A stretch of DNA of 64,000 bases. Origin: Brasenia schreberi. Lineage: Eukaryota; Streptophyta; Magnoliopsida; Nymphaeales; Cabombaceae. The position numbers were made by a program, and so were the translations under genes. The stretch lies in assembly GCA_036023115.1 (NCBI GenBank), contig JAYKKT010000061.1:13847001-13911000 (forward strand). Reading direction: 5' to 3'. This document shows, in pieces, positions 1 through 10,300 of the stretch (its first letter is position 1; each line of letters starts with the position of its first letter). Below the pieces are notes generated by a model, which saw nothing but the letters and a program-made list of their open reading frames with translations, was not told where the DNA came from and did no database searches.

Positions 1-100
1 GTCTTGCTGAGGTTTACACGATTTTCCTTGGAACCTTACTTTCGAAGTTTCAAAGCCGTTATCCCTAAGGGTTTTCGAAAATGGGAATTTAACCCAAACC
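1..100 (-). other. Post-integrase noncoding region of element A (edge)
   Basis: These bases are the start of the noncoding stretch between the integrase stop codon and the 3' LTR. They match the equivalent region of element B just after base 20434. No gene is seen here. Confidence 0.7.
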
Positions 101-665
101 CTACACATAATACTTCTTTAAGTATTGAATATTGATAGGATCTGCTAAATTCCTACCTTCTACATCGATCAACCAATATGAGTTGTTCGTGGTGGTTGCA
201 CGCACAACATAGGGTACATCCCACTTGGGGCGCCACTTTCCAAGTGGATGTGGGCCACGATGGTGGATGATTTTTAAAACCAGATCTCCCACTTCAAAGT
301 GGCGAGGTCTCATATGTTTGTCATAATGTCGGGCTATCCTTTGCCGGTATGCATGAGCATGATCCAAGCAAGGAGTCGCCTCTCATCTAACAAATCTAGT
401 TCGGCCATCGTAGCATGTTGAAGCATCCCTAGGGGAGGTCGAGTGCAATGGATGTATGGAATGAATGCAATTGTGTATGAATGGGAAAAATGGCGTTTGT
501 GCCATAGACCAATTCGAATGGTGTGGCATTCATGGGAGTCCGGAGGAAAGTCCTTTAAGCCCATAAGGCTTCATCCAGCTTCTCGTGCCACGTCCTACCC
601 TTCTCTAAAGTCTTCTCAATTATACTAATGAGAGTCTTATTCGTGGCTTCGGCTTGGCCATTGCC
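101..665 (-). pseudogene. pol: Element A integrase C-terminal part, frameshifted
   Basis: This continues the integrase downstream of the premature stop at 666-668. The last part, 101-367, is open and encodes the C-terminal integrase module. It has the HFEVGDLVLKI segment, the GPY-type motif (KWDVPYVV here, WDGPYVV in the sister copies) and the end LKKYYV followed by TAG. Between about 380 and 560 the frame is lost; a one-base deletion near 547 is visible against element B (CCGGAGGAA against CCGGATGGAA). The catalytic glutamate region (GNGQAE in sister copies) lies just after the stop and is untranslated. Confidence 0.85.
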
Positions 666-3338
666 TTAAGGGTAGTAGGGCGAAGAGAAGTGGTGAGTTA
701 TGCCATAAGTGTTGCACAACTTAACCATCTGCTCATTTTTTAATGGGGTGCCATTATCGGACACAAGGTCTCTTGGAACTCCAAATCGAGCCAAGATATT
801 CCTCCTAATGAAAGCCACCACATGTTGCCCCTGTACGTTGGTCAGGGAGATGGCTTCAACCCACTTGGAGAAGTACTCAGTGGATGCTAAAATGAACCTA
901 TGCCCATTCGATGCCTTTGGAAATATCGGGCCTACAATATCAAACGCCCACATGGTAAATGGCCAGGGTCTGACCACGGAATGCAATGATGATGATGGGA
1001 TATGAATGGCGTGCCCATGCACTTCACATGGATGACACTTTCTAACATGATCGTGGCAATCCTTTTTCAGGGTGGACCAAAAATAGCCTGCTCTAAGTAT
1101 TTTCATCGCCATCATGTTGGCATTAACATGACCTCCACATTCTCCATCGTGGAATTCATGCATAATAGTCCTAGCCTCCTCTAGGTCGACACATCTTAGT
1201 AGGATGCCGGTAAAACTTTTTTTGTACAAAACCCCACCCAAAATTGTATATCGGGTAGAAATTTTCCGGATGAATGCCTTATCTTTGGATGTGGCATCCT
1301 CAGCGAATCCCTCATTTTCTAGAAAACATTTAATGTCATAGAACCAATGTTTTTCAACAGAATCTGGATTATTTTGGCAAATATCCAAATCGTGTGTGGA
1401 TGGAGTGGGCGCATGCCATATTTCTAAGGATCGAGTTCCCAAAGTGGGATCGACCTTTAGAGCTGAACCCAAGGAGGAGAGGGCGTCGGGAATGCCATTA
1501 TCCTCTCTCCTTACGTATGTGAGTCTACACAATTGGAATGACTCAACCAATCGAGTGGCCAGCTCATGATATGGAAGAAGTTTTTTATTTCGCACTTGCC
1601 AAATTTTCAAAACTTGGTTTATAACAAGGAGTGAATCTCCAAAGACCTCGATGCATGATGCCCCTAGAGTTTTCGAAATCCTTAAGCCTTGTATGAGTGC
1701 TTCATACTCAACTATGTTATTGGAACATTCGAAATCTAGGCGAATTGCTATGGGGATCTCACCCTTTTCAGGGGATATGAGGATGACCCCAGCACCAGCC
1801 CCTCGTTGGTTTCGTGCCCCATCGAAGTGCATCTTCCACACTTGATTTTCGAAAGAGTTTGCCAAAATGTGGTTTTGAAATTGATTTTGCAATATGCCTT
1901 CATCAGGCATTTCACTAAGTGTGGGATATGCGTCCTCTAAGGGGAACTCAGCCACGTAGTCAGCTAGGGCTTGCCCCTTAATGGAGATCTGATGATGGTA
2001 TTTCAGGTCATACTCCATTAAAAGGAGTTGCCATTTGCCCAATCTACCAGTGAGAATGGGTTTTTTGAACAAATGCTTGATTGGATCAAGCTTGGACACT
2101 ATCCACATCTCATGATCTAGGAAATATTGTCGAAATTTCTGGCAGGCCCATACTAGGTCCAAGCACGTCTTCTCCATGGCTTGATAATTCCTTTCATAAG
2201 CCAAGAGAGTTTTCGAAATGTAATAGATGGCATACTCCTTGTGGGTGTCATCCTCGTATTGAGCTAACAATGCTTCCAAGGCATTCGCATGCACGGAAAT
2301 GTAAAGTAAAAGAGGTTTTCCTTGCTTTGGAGGATTTAAAACAGGGGGATTAACTAGGTATGCCTTTAGTCTTTCGAATGACTTTTGGCAGTCGTCATCC
2401 CATGAAAATTTCGTGCCCTTCCTCAATAATTTGTTGAAGGGTTCGCATCTAGTCGTCAGGTTTGATATGAACCGGCGAATGGATTGTAATTGACCCTGGA
2501 GGCTACGAATCTGTGTGAGATTGGAGGGTGGAGCCATGTCTATGATGGGTCGACACTTAGATGGGTCGACTTTTATACCCCTTTGGCTCACCATAAAGCC
2601 TAAGAGCTTTCCAGACTCTACTCCGAACACACATTTCTGAGGGTTTAGCTTTACTTTGTAAAGTCTAAGCCTTTCGAAAATATTTTGTAAACATTCGATA
2701 TGAGTGCATCGAGTTTTGGATTTTGCCAAGAGATCATCCACATATACCTCTACGAGCTCATGAATCTGATCATGGAAGATCGTGGTCATGGCTCTCTGGT
2801 ATATTGTGCCGGCATTTTTCAAACCAAAGGGCATGACTGTATAGCAGTACGTGCCCCATGGGGTTGTGAAAGCGGTCTTACCCTGGTCTCGTGGACTTAG
2901 TTTGATTTGATTATACCCTGAATAGCCATCCATAAACGAAAACATTTCATGATTTGCAGTACCATCGACTATCAAATCTATGTTTGGTAAAGGATAATTA
3001 TCCTTTGGAGTGGCTTTGTTCAGGTTTTTGAAATCGATGCATATTTGAATCTTCCCATTGGTTTTTCGAACAACGATATTGGATAACCAATCAGAATATG
3101 CAATGGGTTTTATAAATCCGGCTTTTAATAGATCTTCTAAACCCTCTTTGACTTGTGCGTGTACATTCGGATGTATTTTCCTAAGCTTTTGCTTTATGGG
3201 TTTCACATCCGCATCTAAGGGAAGACGATGTTCGACAATACTGGGGTTTATGCCCGGCATGTCTTCATACGTCCATGCAAACACATCTAAGTAGGTTTGT
3301 AGAAATGCAATGAATGCGGATCTTTCATGCTCATGCAA
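666..3338 (-). CDS. pol: Element A reverse transcriptase / RNase H / integrase ORF, 890 aa, truncated
   Basis: This is the longest open frame in the window. RT spans roughly residues 80-330, with the catalytic Asp at 137 (FMDGYSGYNQ) and YVDD at 199-202. A connection-type RNase H remnant (YISVHANALEALLAQ, about 346-360) follows. A second, complete RNase H has Asp506 (MHFDGA), Glu544 (VEYEAL), Asp568 (FGDSLLV) and Asp618. Having two RNase H domains is the signature of the Tat branch of Ty3/gypsy. Integrase has the HHCC zinc site (H730, H737, C768, C771), Asp800 and Asp861. The ORF ends at a TAA replacing the CAA of SSPYYPQGNGQ, just before the third catalytic residue, so integrase is inactive. 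The first Met is internal to the polyprotein; coding homology extends upstream to about 3589. Confidence 0.93.
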   Translation of the reverse strand: MHEHERSAFIAFLQTYLDVFAWTYEDMPGINPSIVEHRLPLDADVKPIKQKLRKIHPNVHAQVKEGLEDLLKAGFIKPIAYSDWLSNIVVRKTNGKIQICIDFKNLNKATPKDNYPLPNIDLIVDGTANHEMFSFMDGYSGYNQIKLSPRDQGKTAFTTPWGTYCYTVMPFGLKNAGTIYQRAMTTIFHDQIHELVEVYVDDLLAKSKTRCTHIECLQNIFERLRLYKVKLNPQKCVFGVESGKLLGFMVSQRGIKVDPSKCRPIIDMAPPSNLTQIRSLQGQLQSIRRFISNLTTRCEPFNKLLRKGTKFSWDDDCQKSFERLKAYLVNPPVLNPPKQGKPLLLYISVHANALEALLAQYEDDTHKEYAIYYISKTLLAYERNYQAMEKTCLDLVWACQKFRQYFLDHEMWIVSKLDPIKHLFKKPILTGRLGKWQLLLMEYDLKYHHQISIKGQALADYVAEFPLEDAYPTLSEMPDEGILQNQFQNHILANSFENQVWKMHFDGARNQRGAGAGVILISPEKGEIPIAIRLDFECSNNIVEYEALIQGLRISKTLGASCIEVFGDSLLVINQVLKIWQVRNKKLLPYHELATRLVESFQLCRLTYVRREDNGIPDALSSLGSALKVDPTLGTRSLEIWHAPTPSTHDLDICQNNPDSVEKHWFYDIKCFLENEGFAEDATSKDKAFIRKISTRYTILGGVLYKKSFTGILLRCVDLEEARTIMHEFHDGECGGHVNANMMAMKILRAGYFWSTLKKDCHDHVRKCHPCEVHGHAIHIPSSSLHSVVRPWPFTMWAFDIVGPIFPKASNGHRFILASTEYFSKWVEAISLTNVQGQHVVAFIRRNILARFGVPRDLVSDNGTPLKNEQMVKLCNTYGITHHFSSPYYP

Positions 3339-3589
3339 ACATGCGCCTACCTTAATGAGTTTGGGATTTGAATCACTCCCTAGGTTTACCTCTATGAAAT
3401 CTCCTCCTACTTAATTGGAAGGCTTTTCAAAATCGAGAATTTTATGAAATTCGGGGAGCTCAGAAGTGGGATATTCCTCAAGGGGATCTACTTCTAGGCT
3501 TCGATCATTCTCATGGTTTATAGATCCTAGGGAATTTGATGCATGGATTTTCAAAAGACCTGGTTCTACACTTGGAATTTCTATTGACC
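3339..3589 (-). pseudogene. pol: Element A protease-RT linker (acidic spacer)
   Basis: The minus-strand sequence matches the linker of elements B, C and D (HASN, NDRS, VDPL, SELPEFHKILDFEKPSN blocks) that lies between the lysine-rich spacer and RT. It contains an in-frame stop near 3412 (a CTACTTAATT stretch on the plus strand). It is cut at 3589/3590, where an inverted LTR end begins, so the lysine-rich spacer and the protease upstream are lost. Confidence 0.75.
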
Positions 3590-3788
3590 CTTGCGCATCG
3601 GTGCAAGAAGGTCTGCGACGAAAAGAGCTTGCTTACTCACAGTCGCCACGTTAGGAGTCAGATTTCAAAATATCTCTTCGTTAGCTTAAGCAGGCTAGCA
3701 GGCACGCCCTTTTGCTTAAATAGGACTTAGACGCACGAAAAGATTCACTTCAGGCCTAAGAACCAGAAGCGGGAACTTTCTGCGTCTA
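3590..3788 (+). repeat. Inverted LTR 3'-terminal fragment inside element A
   Basis: The sequence from GACCCTTGCGCATCGGTGC to the terminus GCGTCTACA is nearly identical to the last ~200 bp of the LTRs of element B (10476-10675 and 24605-24807), and it is opposite in orientation to element A. The right end is the exact LTR terminus; the left end is truncated. It replaces about 2.2 kb of gag C-terminus, protease and spacer (compare B from about 11800 to 13997). Confidence 0.9.
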
Positions 3789-4765
3789 CACCCGGACATT
3801 GGTGATTTTATGGGGTTTGGCCCTTTGTCCGCAGTGGATGGCCCATAAGTGATGGGCTTCTCCAAGCGAGTTTTTGAAATGGGATTTCCTTTACATAAGT
3901 GATCATACACCCCCTTTTTCAAATTTGTTTCGAAAAGGGATGTTTTCTTTATTAACTTATGGAAAGTCGAGATTTCATGAAGCGAGAGAAGGGTTTTCAG
4001 CTCGTTTCTAAAATTATCTAGGATGAGCATGATTGCACATCCTTCAGATATGGGCTCTCGCACTTGACCTAGGAGAGACCTCCAACGAATGATGAACGTA
4101 TGTACGTCCTAGTTCACACCTTGTTTTGTATCCCTCAAGGTATTTAAAGTCGGGGTGACTTCTACATTATGCGAGAATCTCTGCATAAAGCAGTTTGCTA
4201 ACTCTTCAAAAGTTGCGAACTGGCTAAGGTCGTAGGAAGCCAGCCATTTGGCAGTTATGCCCTTGAGGGACAAAGGGAACCAATACACCCATTTCATCGA
4301 GTCCTTCTTTTTCTTGTGAGCTCGACGAGAGAAAAGCTGCAAGTGAGACCTAGGGTCTCCCATGCCATCATACTGATGAAAGTTCAGTATTTCATCATCA
4401 CTGTCTATTTCATAGTCCACAGGCAAGAAATCAGACAGGGTGTAACTTCTTTTCTCTTTATTTTGCCCTCTCAGCTGCTGTAGGGCTTTACGGTCCTTAT
4501 GTGTGAAGGACTCGTGGTATTGGTTACCTTCCATTACGGAAGTCTCTTTGTCTTTGCGAGGTTTTTTAAATTTTTTCTTGGCCTTTGGTTCGCCGTTGGA
4601 CGAACATGAATCGCCTGCTTCAGCCTCTTGGCTAAGAGCGGCAATTTTGGCCTCGAAATCCCTTCTCAAGTCTTCAATCTCTTGTTTTTTTGAAAACTTT
4701 CAAGATTGAGAACTTCATGCGCATGAGCCATGGCTAGATACCTCTTGGGAGCCTGGACTCAACAT
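3789..4765 (-). pseudogene. gag: Element A gag remnant
   Basis: The N-terminal gag is recognisable by the blocks EGNQYHESFTHKDRKALQQL, YDGMGDPRSHLQLFSRRAHK, KWVYWFPLSLKGI and FATFEELANCFMQRFSHNVE, which match B, C and D. The probable original start is at 4765 (ATG, homologous to B 10814), but an in-frame TGA follows after 16 codons. The open parts are 4109-4669 and 3716-4063, with a stop/frame break between. The C-terminal half, with the zinc-knuckle-like region, is deleted at 3789. Confidence 0.85.
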
Positions 4766-4909
4766 GCTTCAATATGCTTTTCAAAATAAATCCTAAGTAT
4801 GAAAATGCAACAAACAAAGTTAAAACACTTTAGAAAAAAAAATTCATGAGCTTTTTCTACATGAACTGACTCTGCACAAGGCCCAGGTACCACCGGGCAT
4901 GCCAAAATC
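4766..4909 (-). promoter_or_regulatory. Element A leader with primer-binding site
   Basis: On the minus strand the LTR end is followed by 5 nt and then TGGCATGCCCGGTGGTAC (4887-4904). This corresponds to TGGCACGCCCGGTGGGAC in element B with two changes. It is where a tRNA 3' end would prime minus-strand DNA synthesis; I could not identify the tRNA with confidence. The rest is a short untranslated leader before gag. Confidence 0.8.
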
Positions 4910-5599
4910 TGTAGACACGGAAAATTCCCACTTCTGGTTCTTAGGCCTGAAGTGAACCTTTTCGTGTGTCTAAGTTGTTTTTAACAAAAGGGCGTGCCAG
5001 CTAGCTTGCTTAAGCTAGCGAAGAAAGTTTTTAAAATCTGACTCTATCGGGGTGACTGTGAGCAAGTGAGCTCTTTTCGTCGCAGACCTTCTTGCACCGA
5101 TGCGCAAGGGTCAGTCTGTACGCTTGGCAAAGTCTTTAAAATCAAACCTCTTTGAAAAATACCCGAAGTGTTTGGGCTTTGTTTATACGATTGCAAGTTT
5201 TATCACACATGGGATTTGCACGTGCCAACTAGGTGTGTGCATATGTGACCTAAGTTGGGCGATTTTTGCACGGGAGTGTGGGGTTTGCTTTGATGCAATA
5301 TGCGTCCTAACTCGTGGTATGGCGAATATGCAATGCAAACTCACACAACTCCAAAGGGAAAACCCGAATTGAAAGACAATGCGGAAGGGAAATGACTTAA
5401 TGTAAGTTGCAAAAGGGAAATTGCAATAAGGGAAATATGGCTATATCTTAAGAGCGAAAAGGCTCAATTGTGCGAGTGTGTGTCATGTATATATAGAAAG
5501 ACTGTGCACACAGCTGAACCTTAAAACCCAAATCTTAAAGACATAGCCGAAGGGAAATACTTATAATATATATGGGCCCGAAGGTCGCCAACATGTGCG

Positions 5600-6110
5600 T
5601 GGGTGTTGTGTGTATATGGAAAGACAACTCACACGACTTGTAATGTAAAACCCAAATATAATTGCAATATGGCCTTTACTAAGGTCTTGGGAGTAAGAGC
5701 GAAAGCTCAATGTGTGTGTGTGTGGAAATTGAAAGACCACGCACACAACTTGAATTGAAACACCCAAATGAAATTGCAATATTGCCTTTACTAAGGTCTT
5801 GGGAGTAAGAGCGAAAGCTCAATGTGTGTGTGTGGAAATTGAAAGACCACGCACACAACTTGAATTGAAACACCCAAATGAAATTGCAATATGGCCTTTA
5901 CTAAGGTCTTGGGAGTAAGAGTGAAAGCTCAATGTGTGTGAGTGTGGAAATTGAAAGACCACGCACACAACTCGAATTAAAACACCCAAGGGAAATTGCA
6001 ATACGGCCCTTACTAGGGTCTTGGGAATAAGAGCGAAAGCTCAATGTGTATGAGTGTGGAAATTGAAAGACAACACCCACGACTTAAGTTAAAACCCACG
6101 CAGCTTAATA
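5600..6110 (-). repeat. Tandem ~110-117 bp repeats in element A LTR
   Basis: At least four successive units carry the string GTCTTGGGAGTAAGAGCGAAAGCTCA followed by a TG-rich run and ACCCAAATGAAATTGCAATA-like spacers. The units begin near 5682, 5797, 5908 and 6018. Each has a short GAGC-GAAA-GCTC stem-loop. Equivalent arrays lie in all family-1 LTRs of the window. Confidence 0.85.
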
Positions 6111-6984
6111 TATATAAGTATAACTATATCTTAAGGGGTGGTTAGGCCCGTGTGTGTGCCAAAATTGTGTGCAGCTAAGAGCGAAATGGCTCAAGTGCAC
6201 GTGTGTGTTGGTGTGCCAAACCACATTATTACAAGCGGGGGGAGACAATGCTCCATTATTACAACCCCGTATCAAATTTAATTAAATGTAAGCAAGTTCA
6301 GAATAAGGACCGACTTAGGCACTTACGTGTAGTTGGTCCGGGCTCAACTTGCTTGGCTTTGGCCTAGTGAGTTGCCTTAGACAGCCGAAGGGGAGCTCCG
6401 TGGATGTGGATTGGCGACAGGTATGGTGCGAGCCGAGTGTATGTCTTGATGCTGGCTGGGTGATGGAGTGGCTAGGGTGCAGCGGTTTAATGTGGCTGGT
6501 TAGGGTGGGGGCAGGTAGGTTGTTGGCTAGGTGGTGACAGGTCAAGGGTGGAGGTTTAGCTAGGGGTTGGGAAGTGGATGACTAAGGGAAGGTGGTGAGG
6601 TAGGGTGTGAGGTGGCCGGGTGTAAGGGAGAAGGTCGGGCTGTGGTGGCGGGTGATGGAGTGTGTAGCTGGGTAAGAAAGGGGAGATGAGAGGCTAGATG
6701 GGGCTGAGATGGGGTACTAACCAGGGTGTTGGTGGATGAGGTGGTGGCCGGAAGTGGTGGAAGGAGGTGGCAGCCGAATGGAGTGTGCAGTTGGGTGGAG
6801 TGTGCAGTCGGGTGGAGTGGCAGCCGGGTGGAGTGGCGATGGAGGTGGTAGAGCTGGGGGAGAGTGGGAGTGAGATGGGGTGGAAGAGAGGGCAGGAGAG
6901 AGAGGAGAGAGAGTCCTCCCACCCATCCAAAAGAGGGGGTTTTTATAGGCAAAATGGCTGGGGTCGGTTGGGAGTGGTATGGGG

Positions 6985-7260
6985 TAGATATTTAGAATAA
7001 GGTGGGCTTGTGGGGTGGTTTGGGGTAGGTCGGTTAGGATGGCTGGGAATTAATGGTTAGGGTCTAATTAGGTGTATTAAGGTGAGATTAGGTTTAGTTT
7101 AGTTAGGGTCTAGGTGGTCTAGTTTGGTGAGGTGAGCTAGGTGAGGTCGGCTAGGTGAGGTTGGGGTGGTTTTGGGTGAGGATGGCTAGGATTGGGTCAG
7201 GTTTAGGGGGGAGTGGCTAGGTGAGGTGGGTTAGCTCAGGGCTAGGTTTTAGGAACCTCC
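6985..7260 (-). repeat. Degenerate telomere-like G-rich stretch in LTR
   Basis: The plus strand is almost free of C and built of GGTTAGG/GGTTTAG/GGGT runs. The sister LTR segments read as CCCTAAACC/CCTAATCC on the other strand (8226-8600, 22440-22800). It resembles a decayed plant TTTAGGG repeat but has no regular 7-bp phase. Confidence 0.55.
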
Positions 7261-7390
7261 CCTTTGCATCGATCCATGGAACTAGTTGCAGCCATGTTCA
7301 TGTTGGTGCAGCCCCAGGTTAGGTGTAGGTGCAAACAAGCTTAAACCCACACTCTAGGCTAAACCCACATGGTTAACCCACCCTTGACTA

Positions 7391-7395
7391 AAAGT
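7391..7395. repeat. Target site duplication of element B, left copy (AAAGT)
   Basis: AAAGT immediately precedes the LTR start TGTAAACACC. The identical AAAGT follows the 3' LTR end at 24808-24812, where the interrupted LTR of element A resumes. Confidence 0.95.
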
Positions 7396-10300
7396 TGTAA
7401 ACACCCCGAAATCCCACGAACTTCTCAAATAAACCTGGTTTTGTAAAAGCAGCCCCAAAGGGCTATTTTGAGTCTGGAAACCCAGGAGCCTTCCAGACAA
7501 ACCATGTACATATGTTTAAACTATATATGATTTAAAATATGTATAATATAGTTTTAAAACCTTTTTAAAATACATTTTGAAACCCCACAAAGCGGCTTGG
7601 CCTAATGAAAGCAGGACCAAAAGAGCAAAAGAGAGCATGAAACTGGAGCACATGTCGAGCCCGGCACAGCAACTCTCGTGTTAGATTCATCCCCAGGATC
7701 TCGAATGTCCAAGCCCCTGTTATCAACAAATCATTTGAAATCATCTCTGAAAGGTGAAAACAGAAACGGACGACAATGTTGGCGAAGACCCAACGCAAGA
7801 CGGAGTACTGATGCTGTCAAGCCCCGCACAAACCGTTCATTTTGAACATACCCTGAAGGAGTCAGAATTCAGTTTTGTATTGGATTTGGACCATATATAT
7901 CCAGATCCCAATCCAAACGTATATGTGGATTTGGATTTGGATTTGGATCCAAAGATCCAATCCAATATCCACATCCATGGCCCACATCACCTTCTCATAA
8001 ATGGAGGTGGGGCCCACTTGAAATTCATGTGGGATCTTGAGCATGAGAGAGAATGGGGAGGATAAGATTTGAGGGAAATGTATTAAGCTTGACTTGTGTG
8101 TCAAGTTTTGGGTTAATCATGTGGGTTAGCCTAATTAGTGTGGGTTTAAGCTTGTATGAACCTACGCCTAACCTAGGGCTGCACCAACATGATGCAATGA
8201 AGTCCATGGGCCATGCAAAGGGATGCTCCTAACCCAATCTCAAGCTAAACCCACTAATCCTAGACATTTACCCTAATCCCGGCCTAATCCTAACCTAATC
8301 ACCTAACCTACTTCCCTAATCCTTTCCTAATCACCTAACCCACCTCCCTAATCCTTCCCTAAACCTAGCCTAATTCCCCTAATCCTAGCCTAAACACCTA
8401 ACCCACCTCACTAAACCTCACCCTAAAACCAACCCACCTAGCTAAGCCCTAAACCTCTAAACCACCCCACCACCTAAAACCCTAGCACACCATATCCCTA
8501 AAACCACCTACCCTAAATATCTGGCCCACCTAATCCCCAAACCATCACCACCTAACCACTAAACCATCCTCCCAAAACCAGCCCCAACCGACCCACCCAA
8601 ATCCTATAAACCCCCCCTAGTGGGCGGGTTTTTCAACTCCTTTTGGGCCAGCCGAGCCCCCTCTCCTTTCTCATCCCTTGCTCTCTTCTCTCACCTGCTC
8701 AACCTTGGAACTCCGGCCAGCTCCACTCCACGCCACCATCACCTCCCGGCCAGCTCCACTCCATGCCACCCGACTACACCCACCTTCCACCCGACTGCCT
8801 CTCTTGGACACCCGCCACTTCATCCTTCACCCAGCCACCCTCCGGTTAGTACCCTATCCTAACACCACCCTCTCTTCACTCCCCCTCCACTCTCAGCCAC
8901 CACATATCACCTTTCCTTAGTCAAACCTCCACTTCATCCAGCCGGCCACCACCTAACTACCTGCCACCATTCAGCCAGCCACAATCGACTGCACCACCTG
9001 CGCCTTACCTTTCCCTTAGACAGCCCCTAGCTAGTCCCTAGCCACCTTACCTTTCCCTTAGACAGCCCCCACTCCTTAGTGACACACCCCAGCTCCCCTT
9101 CCTTTCCTAAGCACCCCCTAACTACCCCAACCAAGGCAGCAACACTCGCTGCACCCTTGTCACTCGGCTAGCGCCAAGGCGCCACACCCACTGCATCCTT
9201 GTCACCCGGCCAGCACCCCTTTGCCGCGCCCTTCCGAGGAGCTCCCTCTTGCAGCCCAAGGCGACGCTCAAGCCCAAGCTCAAGCAAGTCACCTCCGAAC
9301 CAACTATACTTAAGTGCCTAACTCGGTCCTTGTTTATAGACTTGCTTAAGCTTAATTATATTTGATACGGGATTGTAATAACGGAGCATTGTCTCCCCCG
9401 CTTGTAATAACATGGCTTGGCACACCCACACACATGTGCACTTGAGCCTATCTCGCTCTTAGTTGTACACGATTTTGAACACACACATGAGCCTAATCAA
9501 CCCTTAAGATATAGACTTATTTATATAATTTAAGTTGCGTGAGGTTTTGCTTAAGTTGTGTGTGTTGTCTTTCAATTCTCGCACTCACACACATTGAGCT
9601 TTCGCTCTTATTTGTAAGACCCTAGTAAGGGTCGTGCTATTATTTCCCTTGGGTGTTTTTACTTCATGTCGTGTGTGTAGCATTTCAATTATACACTCAC
9701 ACACATTGAGCTTTCGCTCTTACTCCCAAGACCTTAGTCAAGGCCTATTGCAATTTATATTTGGGTTTAATTTCATGTCGTGTGCGTAGTACTTCAATTC
9801 TACACTCACACACATTGAGCTTTCGCTCTTACTCCCAAGACCTTAGTTAAGGCCATATTGCAATTTATATTTGGGTTTCATTTAAGTCGTGTGAGTTGTC
9901 TTTCAATATACACACAACACCCACGCAACACGTTGGCAACCTTCGGGCCCATATATATTATAAGTATTTCTCTTTTGGCTATGTCTTTAAGATTTGGGTT
10001 TTAAGGTTTAGTAGTGTGCGTAGTCTTTACATATATACACGGCACACACATGCACAATTGAGCCTTTTCGCTCTTAAGATATAGCCATATTTCCCTTTTG
10101 CAATTTCCCTTTCGCAATTTTCCTTTTGCAATTTACATTTCAAGTCATTTCCCTTCCGCATTGTCTTTCAGTTTCGGGTTTTCCCTTTGGAGTTGTGTGA
10201 GTTTGCATTGCATATACGCCATACCACGAGTTAGGACGCATATTGCATCAAAGCAAACCCCATACTCCCGCTCAAAGTCGCCCCACTTAGGTCACATGTT

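Larger units (their letters stand above)
4910..7395 (-). repeat. Element A 5' LTR, distal part (rest at 24808-25510)
   Basis: The terminus TGTAGACAC at 4910 adjoins the primer-binding site. Together with 24808-25510 it makes a LTR of about 3.18 kb, the same size as those of element B. On the minus strand it holds a TATA-like box (rc of 6942-6949), a C-poor/GC-rich leader, GTAAGTG (rc of 6320-6326), the conserved TTGTAATAA/GGAG...CTCC block (6226-6264) and a tandem array of about 110-117 bp units (5600-6110). Element B is inserted at 7395/7396 with target duplication AAAGT. Confidence 0.92.

Noticed and set aside
5561..6001. Repeated peptides LSFRSYSQDLSKGHIAI in LTR frames (also 14665-15072, 53024-53464)
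   Set aside because: They come from the ~112-bp tandem repeats; the stems and spacers vary without regard to codons.
5690..6080. CRISPR-like spaced repeats
   Set aside because: Repeat and spacer are both conserved between units and lie in a plant LTR; this is an ordinary tandem repeat.
6315..7000. Several overlapping 60-130 codon frames in the GC-rich part of LTRs (also 8620-8920, 15237-16253, 22821-23063, 40258-40658, 44377-44780)
   Set aside because: They are Pro/His/Ser- or Gly/Arg-rich in several frames at once, a result of the C-rich strand without stops. Homologous LTRs do not keep one frame.
7754..8104. Frames encoding repeated DLDLDP / WIQIQIQI peptides (also 16696-17049, 22025-22279, 45150-45509)
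   Set aside because: They are translations of the ATCCAAA/TTTGGAT array on either strand, not genes.
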